This document shows positions 9,235-20,403 of a DNA stretch of 64,000 bases, one piece after another. How positions within the stretch are numbered: position 1 is the first letter of the stretch; every line of letters starts with the position of its first letter. The translations under genes were made by a program, and so were the position numbers. Location: contig CAMAVC010000007.1 in NCBI GenBank assembly GCA_945861585.1, positions 1 through 64,000 of the forward strand. Direction: 5' to 3'. Origin of the DNA: Planctomicrobium piriforme. GTDB lineage: Bacteria; Planctomycetota; Planctomycetia; Pirellulales; UBA1268. The notes under the pieces are model-generated. The model was not told the origin of the DNA, ran no database searches, and saw nothing but the letters and a program-made list of their open reading frames with translations.

Positions 9235-10377
9235 TCACGCCAGCTCATCCAGCCAGGCGCGGATTTCGTTTTCGTATTCGCTCGCCAGGCCGCCCACGAT
9301 CAGTTGGCGGTGGAAGCTCGCCGCGCCCCCCTTGAGGAGGTCGGCGTCTTCGGCGCTCGGGAAGCGCTTGGCCGGATCGGCGGCGATCATGCCCCGGCAG
9401 AAGTTCATCAGGAGCTCGTTGCAGGTGACGTCGGCCGGCAGGAGTTGGGGGAGGCGCTGGCCGAGCGACCGCTTGGCTTCGAGGAGGTCGCGGTAGGACT
9501 GGAGGCCGCTGAACGGGGGCTGGCCCGAGAGCATCTCGATGAGCACGTAGCCGAGGCTCGCGAGGTCGGAGCGGGGGGAATTCTCCTTGCCTTCGAGCAC
9601 CTCGGGGGCCGCGTACGACGGCGTGCAGGTGCGGTTGGCCGGCATGTCGTCGAGCGCGAGTGCGGAGCCGATGTCGATGATCTTCGCGTTGCCCGTGCGC
9701 TTCACCATGATGTTCGAGGTCTTGATGTCGCCGTGGACGATGCCGTCGCGGTGGAGGGCGGCGAGGGCCGCGAGGCATTCCCGCACGATCGCGATCGCCA
9801 CGCCCGGCTTGAGCCGCGACTGCTGCGGGCCCGCCGTCACGATCACGTTGTTGAGGTATTTCCAGCGGTCGTCGCTCACGCTCTGACGGGTGCGGTCGAG
9901 GAGTTCCGGAGCCAGCAGCCGCGAGAGGTCGTAGCCGTCGATCCACTCCATCTCCATGATTCGGATGCGCCGCTGCTCGACGAAGTTTTGCACGTCGAGA
10001 AGGTTGTCGTGCTGGATCTGGGCCACGCGCGACGAAACCTGGGCGATCCGCTCCATCGCCTCGTCGTAGAGGGCTTCGGTTTCGTAGCGTTCCGGAGAGA
10101 AGATTTTGAGGGCCACGGGGAGCGTGAAGCCGTCGGAGCCGCGCCGGGTGGTGAGGAACACGATCCCCTGCCCGCCCGCCCCCAAACGCCGGCCAAGGTT
10201 GTGGTATTCGGTCCAGTTGAGCCTGCCGCCCGCCACGATATCACCGTAGCGGGCGAGCAGTTCCTCGGGGCAGCGGCTGCCCACTTCGCCCGACACGGAG
10301 ATCGTGGGCCGACCCTCCTGATAGAGCGTGGTCGACATCGAGTGGCCGCGGTCGTCGTCGTGGTCGGAGGCGTTCAC
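9235..10377 (-). CDS. Serine/threonine protein kinase, non-RD, atypical DFG
   Basis: A 380-residue Hanks-type kinase with no membrane helix. The glycine loop is GAGGQG (about 67-71), the ATP lysine is Lys91 (VALKIF), the catalytic loop HGDIKTSN is at 215-222, the metal-binding DIG at 235-237, and the activation segment ends SYAAPEVLEG. The usual HRD is HGD and DFG is DIG: Asp and Lys are kept, so activity is likely but not regulated in the RD manner. The GTG start overlaps the stop of the upstream dehydrogenase gene (GTGA), so translation is probably coupled. The partner dehydrogenase or a metabolite-linked target may be its substrate (inference). Confidence 0.85.
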   Translation of the reverse strand: MNASDHDDDRGHSMSTTLYQEGRPTISVSGEVGSRCPEELLARYGDIVAGGRLNWTEYHNLGRRLGAGGQGIVFLTTRRGSDGFTLPVALKIFSPERYETEALYDEAMERIAQVSSRVAQIQHDNLLDVQNFVEQRRIRIMEMEWIDGYDLSRLLAPELLDRTRQSVSDDRWKYLNNVIVTAGPQQSRLKPGVAIAIVRECLAALAALHRDGIVHGDIKTSNIMVKRTGNAKIIDIGSALALDDMPANRTCTPSYAAPEVLEGKENSPRSDLASLGYVLIEMLSGQPPFSGLQSYRDLLEAKRSLGQRLPQLLPADVTCNELLMNFCRGMIAADPAKRFPSAEDADLLKGGAASFHRQLIVGGLASEYENEIRAWLDELA

Positions 10378-11369
10378 GGGTGCTCGTCGGAGGGGCCGGT
10401 GGGCGGCTCGGGAAAACCAAGCCGCTTGTCGACGAGGTTTTCCAGCGACCTCCCCGACAGGTATCGAGAAAGATTATCGCAGAAAAAATCGGTCATTGCA
10501 TCGATCCGGTTCGCGGCCTGGCCGCCGACGTGCGGCGTGATCACGAGCCGTGGGGCTGCCCAGAGCCGGCTCGACGGTGCGGGCGGTTCCTCCGGAGTGA
10601 CGTCGATTCCCGCCGAATCGAGGTGGCCGCTCTCGAGCGCGTCGACGAGCGCGTCTTCGACGACGAGCGGGCCGCGGGCCAGATTCACGAGAATCGCACC
10701 CGGCTTCAGGCGGGCGATCGCGGCCGCGTCGATCATGCCGCGAGTGCGGTCGGTGAGTGGTGCGCAGAGGATCAGGATGTCGGCCTCGGGGAGGAGGTCG
10801 TCGAGCGTCTCGGGCCCGCCGAGGAACTCCACAGCCGCGGGCTTTCTCACAGGAAACCAGTCGGTGGCCAGGATCCGCACCCGGAAGGGAGCGAGCACTT
10901 CGACGAGCCGGCGGCCGTTGCCACCGAGGCCCACGATCACGACCGTGGCCCGGGTGAGATCGCGGGTGGGCCGGCGGACGAATTCGCGCCGGGCCTGCTG
11001 CTCGAGAAAGAGGGGGATTCGCCGCGTGCACGCGGTGACGAGGGCCAGCGTGTGTTCGGCGACCTGATCGGCGAGCACGCCCGACGCGCTCGTGACCGTG
11101 ATCGACGAGTCGACGACGCTCGGCACGAGACAGTGATCGAGGCCGGCAGCCGACGACTGGATCCAGCGCAGCCGGCCGGCCGCCACGACCTCCGGCCAAG
11201 GCACCGGCACTTTCGGGTGGCCGCAGAAGATGTCGGCCCCGGGAAGCTCCGCCGCGACCCGCTCCTGGCCGGCATCCACGATCGTGGCCGTCGGCGCGGA
11301 GGCCTGGATTTGGGCGACGTGCCGCGGCTCGACGGGGTAGCAGAGAACGATGCGGGGGCTGGAAGTCAT
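10374..11369 (-). CDS. D-2-hydroxyacid dehydrogenase family protein
   Basis: A 331-residue NAD-dependent dehydrogenase. It has the nucleotide motif GLGGNG in ATVVIVGLGGNGRRLVEV, the catalytic Arg in VNLARGPLV, Glu in DVTPEEP and His in ITPHVGG, in the order of the family. Relatives reduce 2-keto acids such as glyoxylate, hydroxypyruvate or phosphohydroxypyruvate. No ACT domain is present, so it is not a long-form SerA. The ATG at 11369 (MTSSPRIVLCYPVEPRH) is the natural start; the reading frame stays open upstream but looks non-coding. It overlaps the kinase gene by four bases. Confidence 0.85.
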   Translation of the reverse strand: MTSSPRIVLCYPVEPRHVAQIQASAPTATIVDAGQERVAAELPGADIFCGHPKVPVPWPEVVAAGRLRWIQSSAAGLDHCLVPSVVDSSITVTSASGVLADQVAEHTLALVTACTRRIPLFLEQQARREFVRRPTRDLTRATVVIVGLGGNGRRLVEVLAPFRVRILATDWFPVRKPAAVEFLGGPETLDDLLPEADILILCAPLTDRTRGMIDAAAIARLKPGAILVNLARGPLVVEDALVDALESGHLDSAGIDVTPEEPPAPSSRLWAAPRLVITPHVGGQAANRIDAMTDFFCDNLSRYLSGRSLENLVDKRLGFPEPPTGPSDEHP

Positions 11370-11532
11370 GGACCCGGGTTGTGGCAGGTGGGGGGGCGGT
11401 TTGGCAAGCGTCGGCATCCGATGATCGGGCCGACCGCTGGCGGTTTCAGCCTCGGAGCATAGAATTGAGCGGGCGTGGTCAACGGTCCGAAGGCCGGTGA
11501 TCGCCTCCTCACCATCCCCTGGTGGTGTCTCG

Positions 11533-12462
11533 ATGCGTTCGACGCTTCTCGCCGTAGCAGCCCTTGCCTTCCTCCGCATCGTGGTGGGCCTCCACTTTTT
11601 TCTGGAAGGCATGAGCCATTTGCGGGATCCCGACTGGTCGAGCGCCGGCTTCCGCAGGGCGGCGGTCGGGCCCTTGGCCGAGTTGTATCGCGCCGGACTG
11701 CCGCAAACGGGGGATTGGTCGGCGACGCTCGGTGCCCGCGATCAGCGATCGGCCGCAGAGGCTGGGGACGCCTGGAAGGCCTCGGTCGTCGCCGGCTGGG
11801 GAAAGCTCCTTGCGGACCGAGGGCGGGTCGTGCCCCTCGATGCGCCGCGGGCCGCCGAGGCGAAGAAACTCCTCGAGACGGCGGGCGGCGAACTCGACGC
11901 CTACGTGGCGGGTCTGGCAGACGACCTCGGAAGTTACCGGCTGGAGATCGCACGGCTCGATGAGATGCTGCGATCGCCCGCCTCCCGGCAGGTGCCGTTT
12001 GCCCGCGACCGCGTGGCCAAAAAGCAAAAGGAACTCGCCGGCCAGGCTGCGGGGTGGATGAAGGACGCCGCGGCGATCGGCGCGAAGCTCGTCGCCGGGT
12101 GGGACGAGCAGCTGTCGGCCGCCGAACGGCTACGGGCTGCCGATGCTGCGGGGCCGGCCGCGCTTTGGAAGGCCGACCGGTTCGTGAGCTGGTCGCTCGT
12201 CACGATCGGGGCCTGTCTCGTGCTCGGCCTGTGTGTGAAATTCAACGCCGTGGGCGGTGCCTGTTTCCTGGGGAGCGTGCTCGCATCGCAGCCGTTCTGG
12301 GTGCCTGGGGCCCAGGCCACATACGACCAGTGGGTCGAGCTCGCCGCGCTCCTCGCGATCGCGGCCCTCCCCGTCGGCGGTTGGAGCGGCCTCGACTACT
12401 TTTTGAAATCCTGGTGCCCGCTGTCGCGCTGCTGCGATGGCGCGCCATCCACGAACTCGTGA
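11533..12462 (+). CDS. DoxX-family membrane protein with large internal insert
   Basis: A 309-residue membrane protein. The first helix (STLLAVAALAFLRIVVGLHF) carries the GxxFxxxG-like HFFLEGMSH of DoxX-type proteins. About 170 soluble residues follow, then three helices at the C-terminus (FVSWSLVTIGACLVLGLCVK, GGACFLGSVLASQPF, WVELAALLAIAALPVGGW). The insert, rich in Ala, Arg and Lys, is larger than in typical DoxX proteins. DoxX proteins take part in respiratory or redox complexes. The next gene is a Gfo/Idh/MocA oxidoreductase, 32 bases on, so a joint redox role is plausible. TAGAAT at 11460-11465 could be the -10 box. Confidence 0.7.
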   Translation: MRSTLLAVAALAFLRIVVGLHFFLEGMSHLRDPDWSSAGFRRAAVGPLAELYRAGLPQTGDWSATLGARDQRSAAEAGDAWKASVVAGWGKLLADRGRVVPLDAPRAAEAKKLLETAGGELDAYVAGLADDLGSYRLEIARLDEMLRSPASRQVPFARDRVAKKQKELAGQAAGWMKDAAAIGAKLVAGWDEQLSAAERLRAADAAGPAALWKADRFVSWSLVTIGACLVLGLCVKFNAVGGACFLGSVLASQPFWVPGAQATYDQWVELAALLAIAALPVGGWSGLDYFLKSWCPLSRCCDGAPSTNS

Positions 12463-12494
12463 ATCCAGCCTGACGAACGGCACGGAGTGCAGCG

Positions 12495-14177
12495 ATGAAT
12501 CTCAGCGAAGCGCAGAAGTGGGTCGGCAAGGAGAATTTCGCCGATGCGATCGCCGTCACGCGGCGTGATTTCCTCACCGGCACCGTCGCGGCCGGCATCG
12601 CCACCGGTGCGGGGCTCGGCTCGATCTATTTCGGCTACGGCAAGAGCGTGGGCAGCCCGCTCCGCATCGGCGTGGTCGGCACCGGCGACGAAGGGAGCGT
12701 GCTCCTCGGCGCTCACAACCCCGACTACCTCAATGTCGTCGCGATCGCCGACATCCGCCCCTACAACATCTATCGGGCGTTCCACGGCGACGCCTCGAGT
12801 GCCAGTGCCAACACCGCGCGGCCGGGCCTGATGGCGAAGTACAAGTGGGCCACCGAAGACGAGGCCCGCAAGAAGGTGAAGGTCTACGGGGCCTACGAAG
12901 AACTGCTCGCCGACAAGAACGTCGAGGCGGTGGTCATCGCCCTGCCCCTGCATCTGCACGCCGAGGCCGCGATCAAGGCGATGCGGGCCGGGAAGCACGT
13001 GCTCACCGAAAAGCTCATGGGGCACAGCATCCACGAGTGCAAGGAGATGGGCCGCGTCGCCCGCGAGACGGGGAAGATTCTCGCCACCGGTCATCAGCGG
13101 CACTACAGCATCCTCTATGACAATGCCGTGCACACCATCGGCACGGCCAAGCTTCTCGGCGACCTCCATTCGATCCGGGCCCAGTGGCATCGTGGCAATC
13201 TGCCGGGCAACGATTCCTGGAAGCCGCCGATGCCCGACGACGAGTCGTTCGCCAAGAAGCTCGCCGGCTGGAAGAAGGATCTGGCCACCGCCAAGCCTTC
13301 CGACATCGACGCCCTCACGAAGCGGATCGCCCAGATCGAGGCTCAGATCGAAGACAAAGTGGTGGATGCGGCGAAGTACGGCTACACGTCGATGACGCTC
13401 GCCGACGGCTCCACGCGGACGCCCCTGCAAGAATTGATCCGCTGGCGGCTCTGGAACCGCACGGGCGGCGGCCTGATGGCCGAGCTCGGCAGCCATCAGC
13501 TCGACGCGGCCGGGATCTTCGTGTCGGCGATGCACGGCCCCGGCAAGAAGGTGAAGCCGCTCACGGTGACGGCCGTCGGCAACCGGAGCATCTTCCCGGC
13601 CGACCGCGAGATCGACGACCACGTGTACTGCATGTATGAGTACCCCGCCCCGGGCTACGACGAAGACAAAAACAAGAAGATCGTGGTCACCTACTCCTCG
13701 ATCAACGGCAACGGCTTCGGCGACTACGGCGAGGTCGTGATGGGCACGAAGGGCACGCTCGTGCTCGAGCGCGAGCAGGAAGTGATGCTCTACAAGGGCG
13801 GCGCGAAGGACACCCGCGTGACCGTGGCCAAGGCGAAGGATGGCACTCCCACGCTCGATACCACCGAAAGCGGCGGTGGTGGCGGGGCGGTGGCCGGCAA
13901 GCCGGGCAGCGACGGGGCCCCACCCTCCCGCGGCTACACTGAGGAGATGGAGCACTGGGCCTGGTGCATCCGCAACCCTTCGCCTGAGAATCAGCCGCGG
14001 TGCAAGCCGGAAGTGGCGATCGCCGACGCCGTGATCGCGCTCGTGAGCAACGTGGCCCTGGCAAACCCCGACACGCAGCCCCGGATCACGTTCAAGCCCG
14101 AGTGGTTCGACATCGCGAGCGACGACACGCCCGAAGGCGTGAAGCCCGACGTCGCCCGCGACCGCTATAAAATTTGA
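12495..14177 (+). CDS. Exported Gfo/Idh/MocA-family oxidoreductase
   Basis: A 560-residue protein with a twin-arginine-like leader (TRRDFLTGTVAAGIATGAG, residues 22-40) and then a Rossmann domain starting LRIGVVGTGDEG. The segment KHVLTEKLMGHS takes the place of the usual EKP motif, and HQRHYSILYDNAV follows. The C-terminal half has the long insertions common in planctomycete homologues and a Gly-rich linker (GGGGGAVAGKPG). The family oxidises or reduces sugars with NAD(P). If exported by Tat, it would be folded with its cofactor first. GGAG sits eight bases before the ATG. It probably forms an operon with the DoxX gene. Confidence 0.85.
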   Translation: MNLSEAQKWVGKENFADAIAVTRRDFLTGTVAAGIATGAGLGSIYFGYGKSVGSPLRIGVVGTGDEGSVLLGAHNPDYLNVVAIADIRPYNIYRAFHGDASSASANTARPGLMAKYKWATEDEARKKVKVYGAYEELLADKNVEAVVIALPLHLHAEAAIKAMRAGKHVLTEKLMGHSIHECKEMGRVARETGKILATGHQRHYSILYDNAVHTIGTAKLLGDLHSIRAQWHRGNLPGNDSWKPPMPDDESFAKKLAGWKKDLATAKPSDIDALTKRIAQIEAQIEDKVVDAAKYGYTSMTLADGSTRTPLQELIRWRLWNRTGGGLMAELGSHQLDAAGIFVSAMHGPGKKVKPLTVTAVGNRSIFPADREIDDHVYCMYEYPAPGYDEDKNKKIVVTYSSINGNGFGDYGEVVMGTKGTLVLEREQEVMLYKGGAKDTRVTVAKAKDGTPTLDTTESGGGGGAVAGKPGSDGAPPSRGYTEEMEHWAWCIRNPSPENQPRCKPEVAIADAVIALVSNVALANPDTQPRITFKPEWFDIASDDTPEGVKPDVARDRYKI

Positions 14178-14318
14178 CTAGACAGTTTTCGCGGACCGAC
14201 CATACTAAGGGAAGGGCCGCAAGGCCTCCCACCCACCCCGCCGGCGATTCTGGACGTCGGCGACCAATTCCACCGGACCTACCGCTGGCGGCGGCAGGCC
14301 TCGTTGAGGAGTTCGTCG

Positions 14319-15710
14319 ATGCATCAACGTTCCAGGGTTTCGCGACCTCGTGTGTCGTGGGCGAATGTCGCCGCGTCGGCTGCGAGTTGGGCGCTGTCCA
14401 TCTTTACGACGGCGTGTCTGGTGGCCGTGGGCTGGTTTGGCCACGCGACACACTGGTCATTCGGCTTGGGAGGGCACTCGGGCGGGCATCACGACCCAGC
14501 CGCAGGCCATGGCGCGCCGCCTGATGCGGAGGCGGCGGGTTCCGCGGCTACCACGGCGGACGGCACGGTCCAGTTTCGCTCCCAGGAGGCGCTCGATCGC
14601 ACCGGCATCGAGGTGCAGTCGGTCGAGCAGCGGCCGATGGTGAGCGAGCTCGTCGTCAACGGTGTGGTCGCGTACGACGAGCGGCGGATCGCACAGCTTT
14701 CGACGAGGGTGCCGGGCAGCATCTGGCGGGTGGAGAAGCGGCTCGGCGACCACGTCCATCGAGGCGATGTGTTGCTCGTGATCGACAGCCAGGACGTCGG
14801 GCAGCTGAAGGCCGAGTTTCTCAATGCCCTCGTCGTGCACGAGTCCCGGCGCGAGCAGCTCACCATTCTGGAAGAGGTCAAGAGTGCGGTGATGGGGCGG
14901 CAATTGCGCGAGGCGCGGGCCGCGCTCCGCGAAGCCCGCAACCATCTCGTCAACTCCGAGCAGTCGCTCGTGAATCTTGGCTTCGACATCTCGATCGCCG
15001 ACTTCGAACAGCTCGACGACGATGCCCGGGCGGCGAAGATTCGGACGCTCGGGCTGCCGCCCACGTTCACCGCCGCCCTGCCGGGGGATCGCCTGACGTC
15101 GAATCTGCTCCCGCTGTACTCCCCCTTCGACGGGATCGTCGTGGGGCGCGAGGCGGTGATCGGCGAGGTGATCGAGGCCGCCAAGCCGATCTTCGAGGTC
15201 GCCGACGTGTCCACGATGCTCCTCGTGCTGAACGTCAGCAAGGAGGACGCCGGGAAGGTGGCCATCGGGCAGCGGGTGAAGTTCCGCCCGGACGGCTCGA
15301 GCGAGGAATACGCGAGCACGATCACCTGGATCAGTACGGAGGTGAATGAAGAGACCCGCACGCTGCAGGTCCGGGCCGAGGTTCAGAACGACGCCGAGCC
15401 GCTCGCGGCCACCCGCGGGCTCCGTGCCAATACGTACGGTGCCGGCCGGATCGAGGTCGACCGTCGCGGCACGGCCGTGGTGGTGCCGCGGCAGAGCGTG
15501 CAGTGGGACGGCAGCCGGTGGGTGGTGTTCGTGCCGAGCGGCGAGGCCGCGTTCATGGCCCGGCCCGTACAGCCCGGTGTGCAGGAGGGCGACTTCGTGG
15601 AGATCATCGACGCCGCCGATGGCCAGCCGCTCACGCACGTCGTCGCCGCGGGAAGCCACGTGCTGAAGAGCCAGATCCTGCTCGAGCGCATGGAGCGCGG
15701 CGAGCTGTGA
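14319..15710 (+). CDS. RND efflux periplasmic adaptor (membrane fusion protein)
   Basis: A 463-residue adaptor of the CzcB/CusB type linking an inner-membrane pump to an outer-membrane channel. It has an N-terminal membrane anchor (about 20-40), a periplasmic stretch rich in histidine (six His between residues 42 and 64: GHATHW, GGHSGGHH, AGHG), lipoyl-like halves (LSTRVPGSIWRVEKRLGDHV and LYSPFDGIVVGREAVIGEVI) flanking a helical hairpin, and a beta-barrel. The His cluster suggests a metal substrate. GAGGAG is eight bases upstream of the ATG, so this start is preferred over TTG at 14304. The pump gene follows after 362 bases of repeat. No outer-membrane partner is in the window. Confidence 0.85.
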   Translation: MHQRSRVSRPRVSWANVAASAASWALSIFTTACLVAVGWFGHATHWSFGLGGHSGGHHDPAAGHGAPPDAEAAGSAATTADGTVQFRSQEALDRTGIEVQSVEQRPMVSELVVNGVVAYDERRIAQLSTRVPGSIWRVEKRLGDHVHRGDVLLVIDSQDVGQLKAEFLNALVVHESRREQLTILEEVKSAVMGRQLREARAALREARNHLVNSEQSLVNLGFDISIADFEQLDDDARAAKIRTLGLPPTFTAALPGDRLTSNLLPLYSPFDGIVVGREAVIGEVIEAAKPIFEVADVSTMLLVLNVSKEDAGKVAIGQRVKFRPDGSSEEYASTITWISTEVNEETRTLQVRAEVQNDAEPLAATRGLRANTYGAGRIEVDRRGTAVVVPRQSVQWDGSRWVVFVPSGEAAFMARPVQPGVQEGDFVEIIDAADGQPLTHVVAAGSHVLKSQILLERMERGEL

Positions 15711-15721
15711 TCGCCACCCCG

Positions 15722-16035
15722 CCCGTAGGACAGGCTTCAGCCTGTCATGCTGTCTTCACGGGAAGGCTCGGCATCGTGCCGACCTTCCCTTGGCCGACCT
15801 CCGTCGACTGGTGCCTACCCGGCCCTCCGGGCCTGGCCCGTCAAGTAGGACAGGCTTCAGCCTGTCGTGCCTCACTCGCCCAATCCGGCTCGGGACTGCC
15901 CATGCCCCATCGCCGGACGTTCGCTTCAGCCATCCTGGCTTTCGCTCACTCGGATTTGCCTGCGCTGCGCCATCCATGGCTTCGCTGGTCAAATACGCCG
16001 GCTCACGGGGCACGGGCAGCCCCTCACCTCCCTGT
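15722..16035. repeat. Mosaic hairpin repeat, copy C, between adaptor and pump genes
   Basis: This stretch separates the two efflux genes. It holds two copies of the palindrome GACAGGCTTCAGCCTGTC (15729-15746 and 15849-15866). Between them is the hairpin cassette: 15760-15766/15783-15789 enclosing 15769-15773/15777-15781, then 15792-15798/15803-15809 and 15821-15825/15829-15833. The second module follows in reverse orientation (about 15909-16021). It includes the hairpin AGCCA-TCC-TGGCT, whose stem differs on both sides from the GCCCA-TCC-TGGGC of copies D and E. Confidence 0.75.
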
Positions 16036-16072
16036 ACATCCTCGCCTCCCCGTTTGAGGTGGGACATCGCTC

Positions 16073-19165
<3,093 letters not shown>

Positions 19166-19209
19166 CGCGCCCAAGCCGGTGCACGCACGTTGACGCTTTG
19201 ACGTGAGAA

Positions 19210-20301
19210 TCACCCGATATCGAGGATGCGGGGCAGCGGCGTGTCGGTGGGGAGGCCGAGGATCTCGCGGAGGCGGGTGAGGTCGGCATCGTCGAGCGGT
19301 ACGAAGACGACCGGATCCTGGCAGAGTTCGTGATCGACGAGGCGGTAGGTGACCGTGCCGTCGCGGTCGACGGCGGTCGCGCGGCCGTAGCCGTACATCA
19401 TGTTGTCGACCTTCTCGAAGAAGTCGCGGAGCGTGATCCGGGCCGGCCGCGGCCGGCGGACGTAAAAGAGCTCGATCACGTCGCGCCAGAAGTGGGGGAC
19501 GAACTTTTCGCCGAAGTCGGCGTGGCCGACGCAGTCGCGATTCGTACCGGCGATCAGGTAGGGGAGCGACACGAGGGGGAGCCGCCGTTCACTGCTGCCC
19601 CGTTTGAGCGCGGCGGCGAGATTGAGCGAGAAGTCGGCGCTGTAGCAGTCGTCGAATACGAGGACGAGGTGGCCGAGGTCGACGCCGGGCCTGGCGCCAC
19701 GGCGGCTGGCCGCGCCGTCGAGCAGGGCCGCGGCGAGCCGCTCGACTGGGATCGCGTAGCTCTGGATCTGCGTCGGCAGGCCGTGGCCGAGCACGACGAT
19801 CGTCGTCGGGTTCATCGAGGCGGCCGCGCCCGATACGGCAGTGAGAAAGTCGGCCGCGACCGATCTGATCGTCTCGCCGGGTTCGTCCTTCTTGAAGATC
19901 GTGGCCGTCGTGCCGTAGGCCGTGGCAAGTGCCGTGATCTCCTTGGGGTCGAGGCCCCGGTCGGGGTCGAGCAGGCCGATCAGTGGGCGGTCGGCAGTGA
20001 TGACTGGAACGTCGGCCGCGGCGGTGCGCTGTTCGTCGATGAACCGGGCGAGTGTCGTGAGCAGGTCGGCCTGCTCGTCGCGGGTTCGCGATGCCAGCTG
20101 GTCGGCGTGCTCGCAGGCCAGGTGGAAGAGCGACGGTTCGAGCTGCCTGTAGTGCTTGGGTGTGATTCCCAGCCTCTCGGCCACGAGGGGTGAGAGTTCG
20201 CGTGCGAAGGCGTCGAGCGACGGGGGAAGCCCCGGCTCTGCAGCGAGCGCAGAAGACACCGCGATGACGGCGAGCAACAGGGGCCGGAGGGCGTGGGGCA
20301 T
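19210..20301 (-). CDS. Secreted caspase-fold (C14-like) putative peptidase
   Basis: A 363-residue protein with a signal peptide (LRPLLLAVIAVSSALAAEPG, cleaved near residue 21). The central part resembles caspase/metacaspase-like domains: a hydrophobic strand ends in His173 (TTIVVLGHGLPTQ) and the next core strand ends in Cys219 (HLVLVFDDCYSADFS), the order and context of the family's His-Cys dyad. An acidic residue before the Cys (FDDC) also fits. A helical N-terminal region of about 80 residues and a C-terminal extension flank it. Substrate and role are unknown. The start is the ATG at 20301, divergent from the imuA promoter, 102 bases away. Confidence 0.65.
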   Translation of the reverse strand: MPHALRPLLLAVIAVSSALAAEPGLPPSLDAFARELSPLVAERLGITPKHYRQLEPSLFHLACEHADQLASRTRDEQADLLTTLARFIDEQRTAAADVPVITADRPLIGLLDPDRGLDPKEITALATAYGTTATIFKKDEPGETIRSVAADFLTAVSGAAASMNPTTIVVLGHGLPTQIQSYAIPVERLAAALLDGAASRRGARPGVDLGHLVLVFDDCYSADFSLNLAAALKRGSSERRLPLVSLPYLIAGTNRDCVGHADFGEKFVPHFWRDVIELFYVRRPRPARITLRDFFEKVDNMMYGYGRATAVDRDGTVTYRLVDHELCQDPVVFVPLDDADLTRLREILGLPTDTPLPRILDIG

Positions 20302-20340
20302 GTGAGAAGCATAGGCCGGCGCCCGGGGTGCGCCTCCTGC

Positions 20341-20368
20341 TTGACGGCCGGGCTGCCGATCGTATAGT
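20341..20368 (+). promoter_or_regulatory. Promoter of the imuA-imuB-dnaE2 operon
   Basis: TTGACG (20341-20346), a 16-base spacer and TATAGT (20363-20368) form the best sigma-70-like promoter in the window. It starts 36-63 bases before the imuA start and overlaps the operator candidate. Confidence 0.7.
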
Positions 20369-20382
20369 GTACGCACGTATAC
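20367..20382 (+). promoter_or_regulatory. Candidate LexA-type operator on the imuA promoter
   Basis: GTGTACGCACGTATAC is an imperfect palindrome of two GTRTAC half-sites separated by four bases (five of six positions symmetric). It overlaps the end of the -10 box and the expected transcription start, the right place to block RNA polymerase. ImuA-ImuB-DnaE2 cassettes are usually LexA-controlled. I do not claim this matches a published planctomycete LexA motif. Confidence 0.5.
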
Positions 20383-20403
20383 AACCAGTATGGAGGCGTG
20401 GCC

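Noticed and set aside
14174-14210. Promoter TAGACA-N16-CATACT before the efflux adaptor
   Set aside because: Four of six matches at both boxes, overlapping the upstream stop codon. Too weak to list as a feature in such a sequence.
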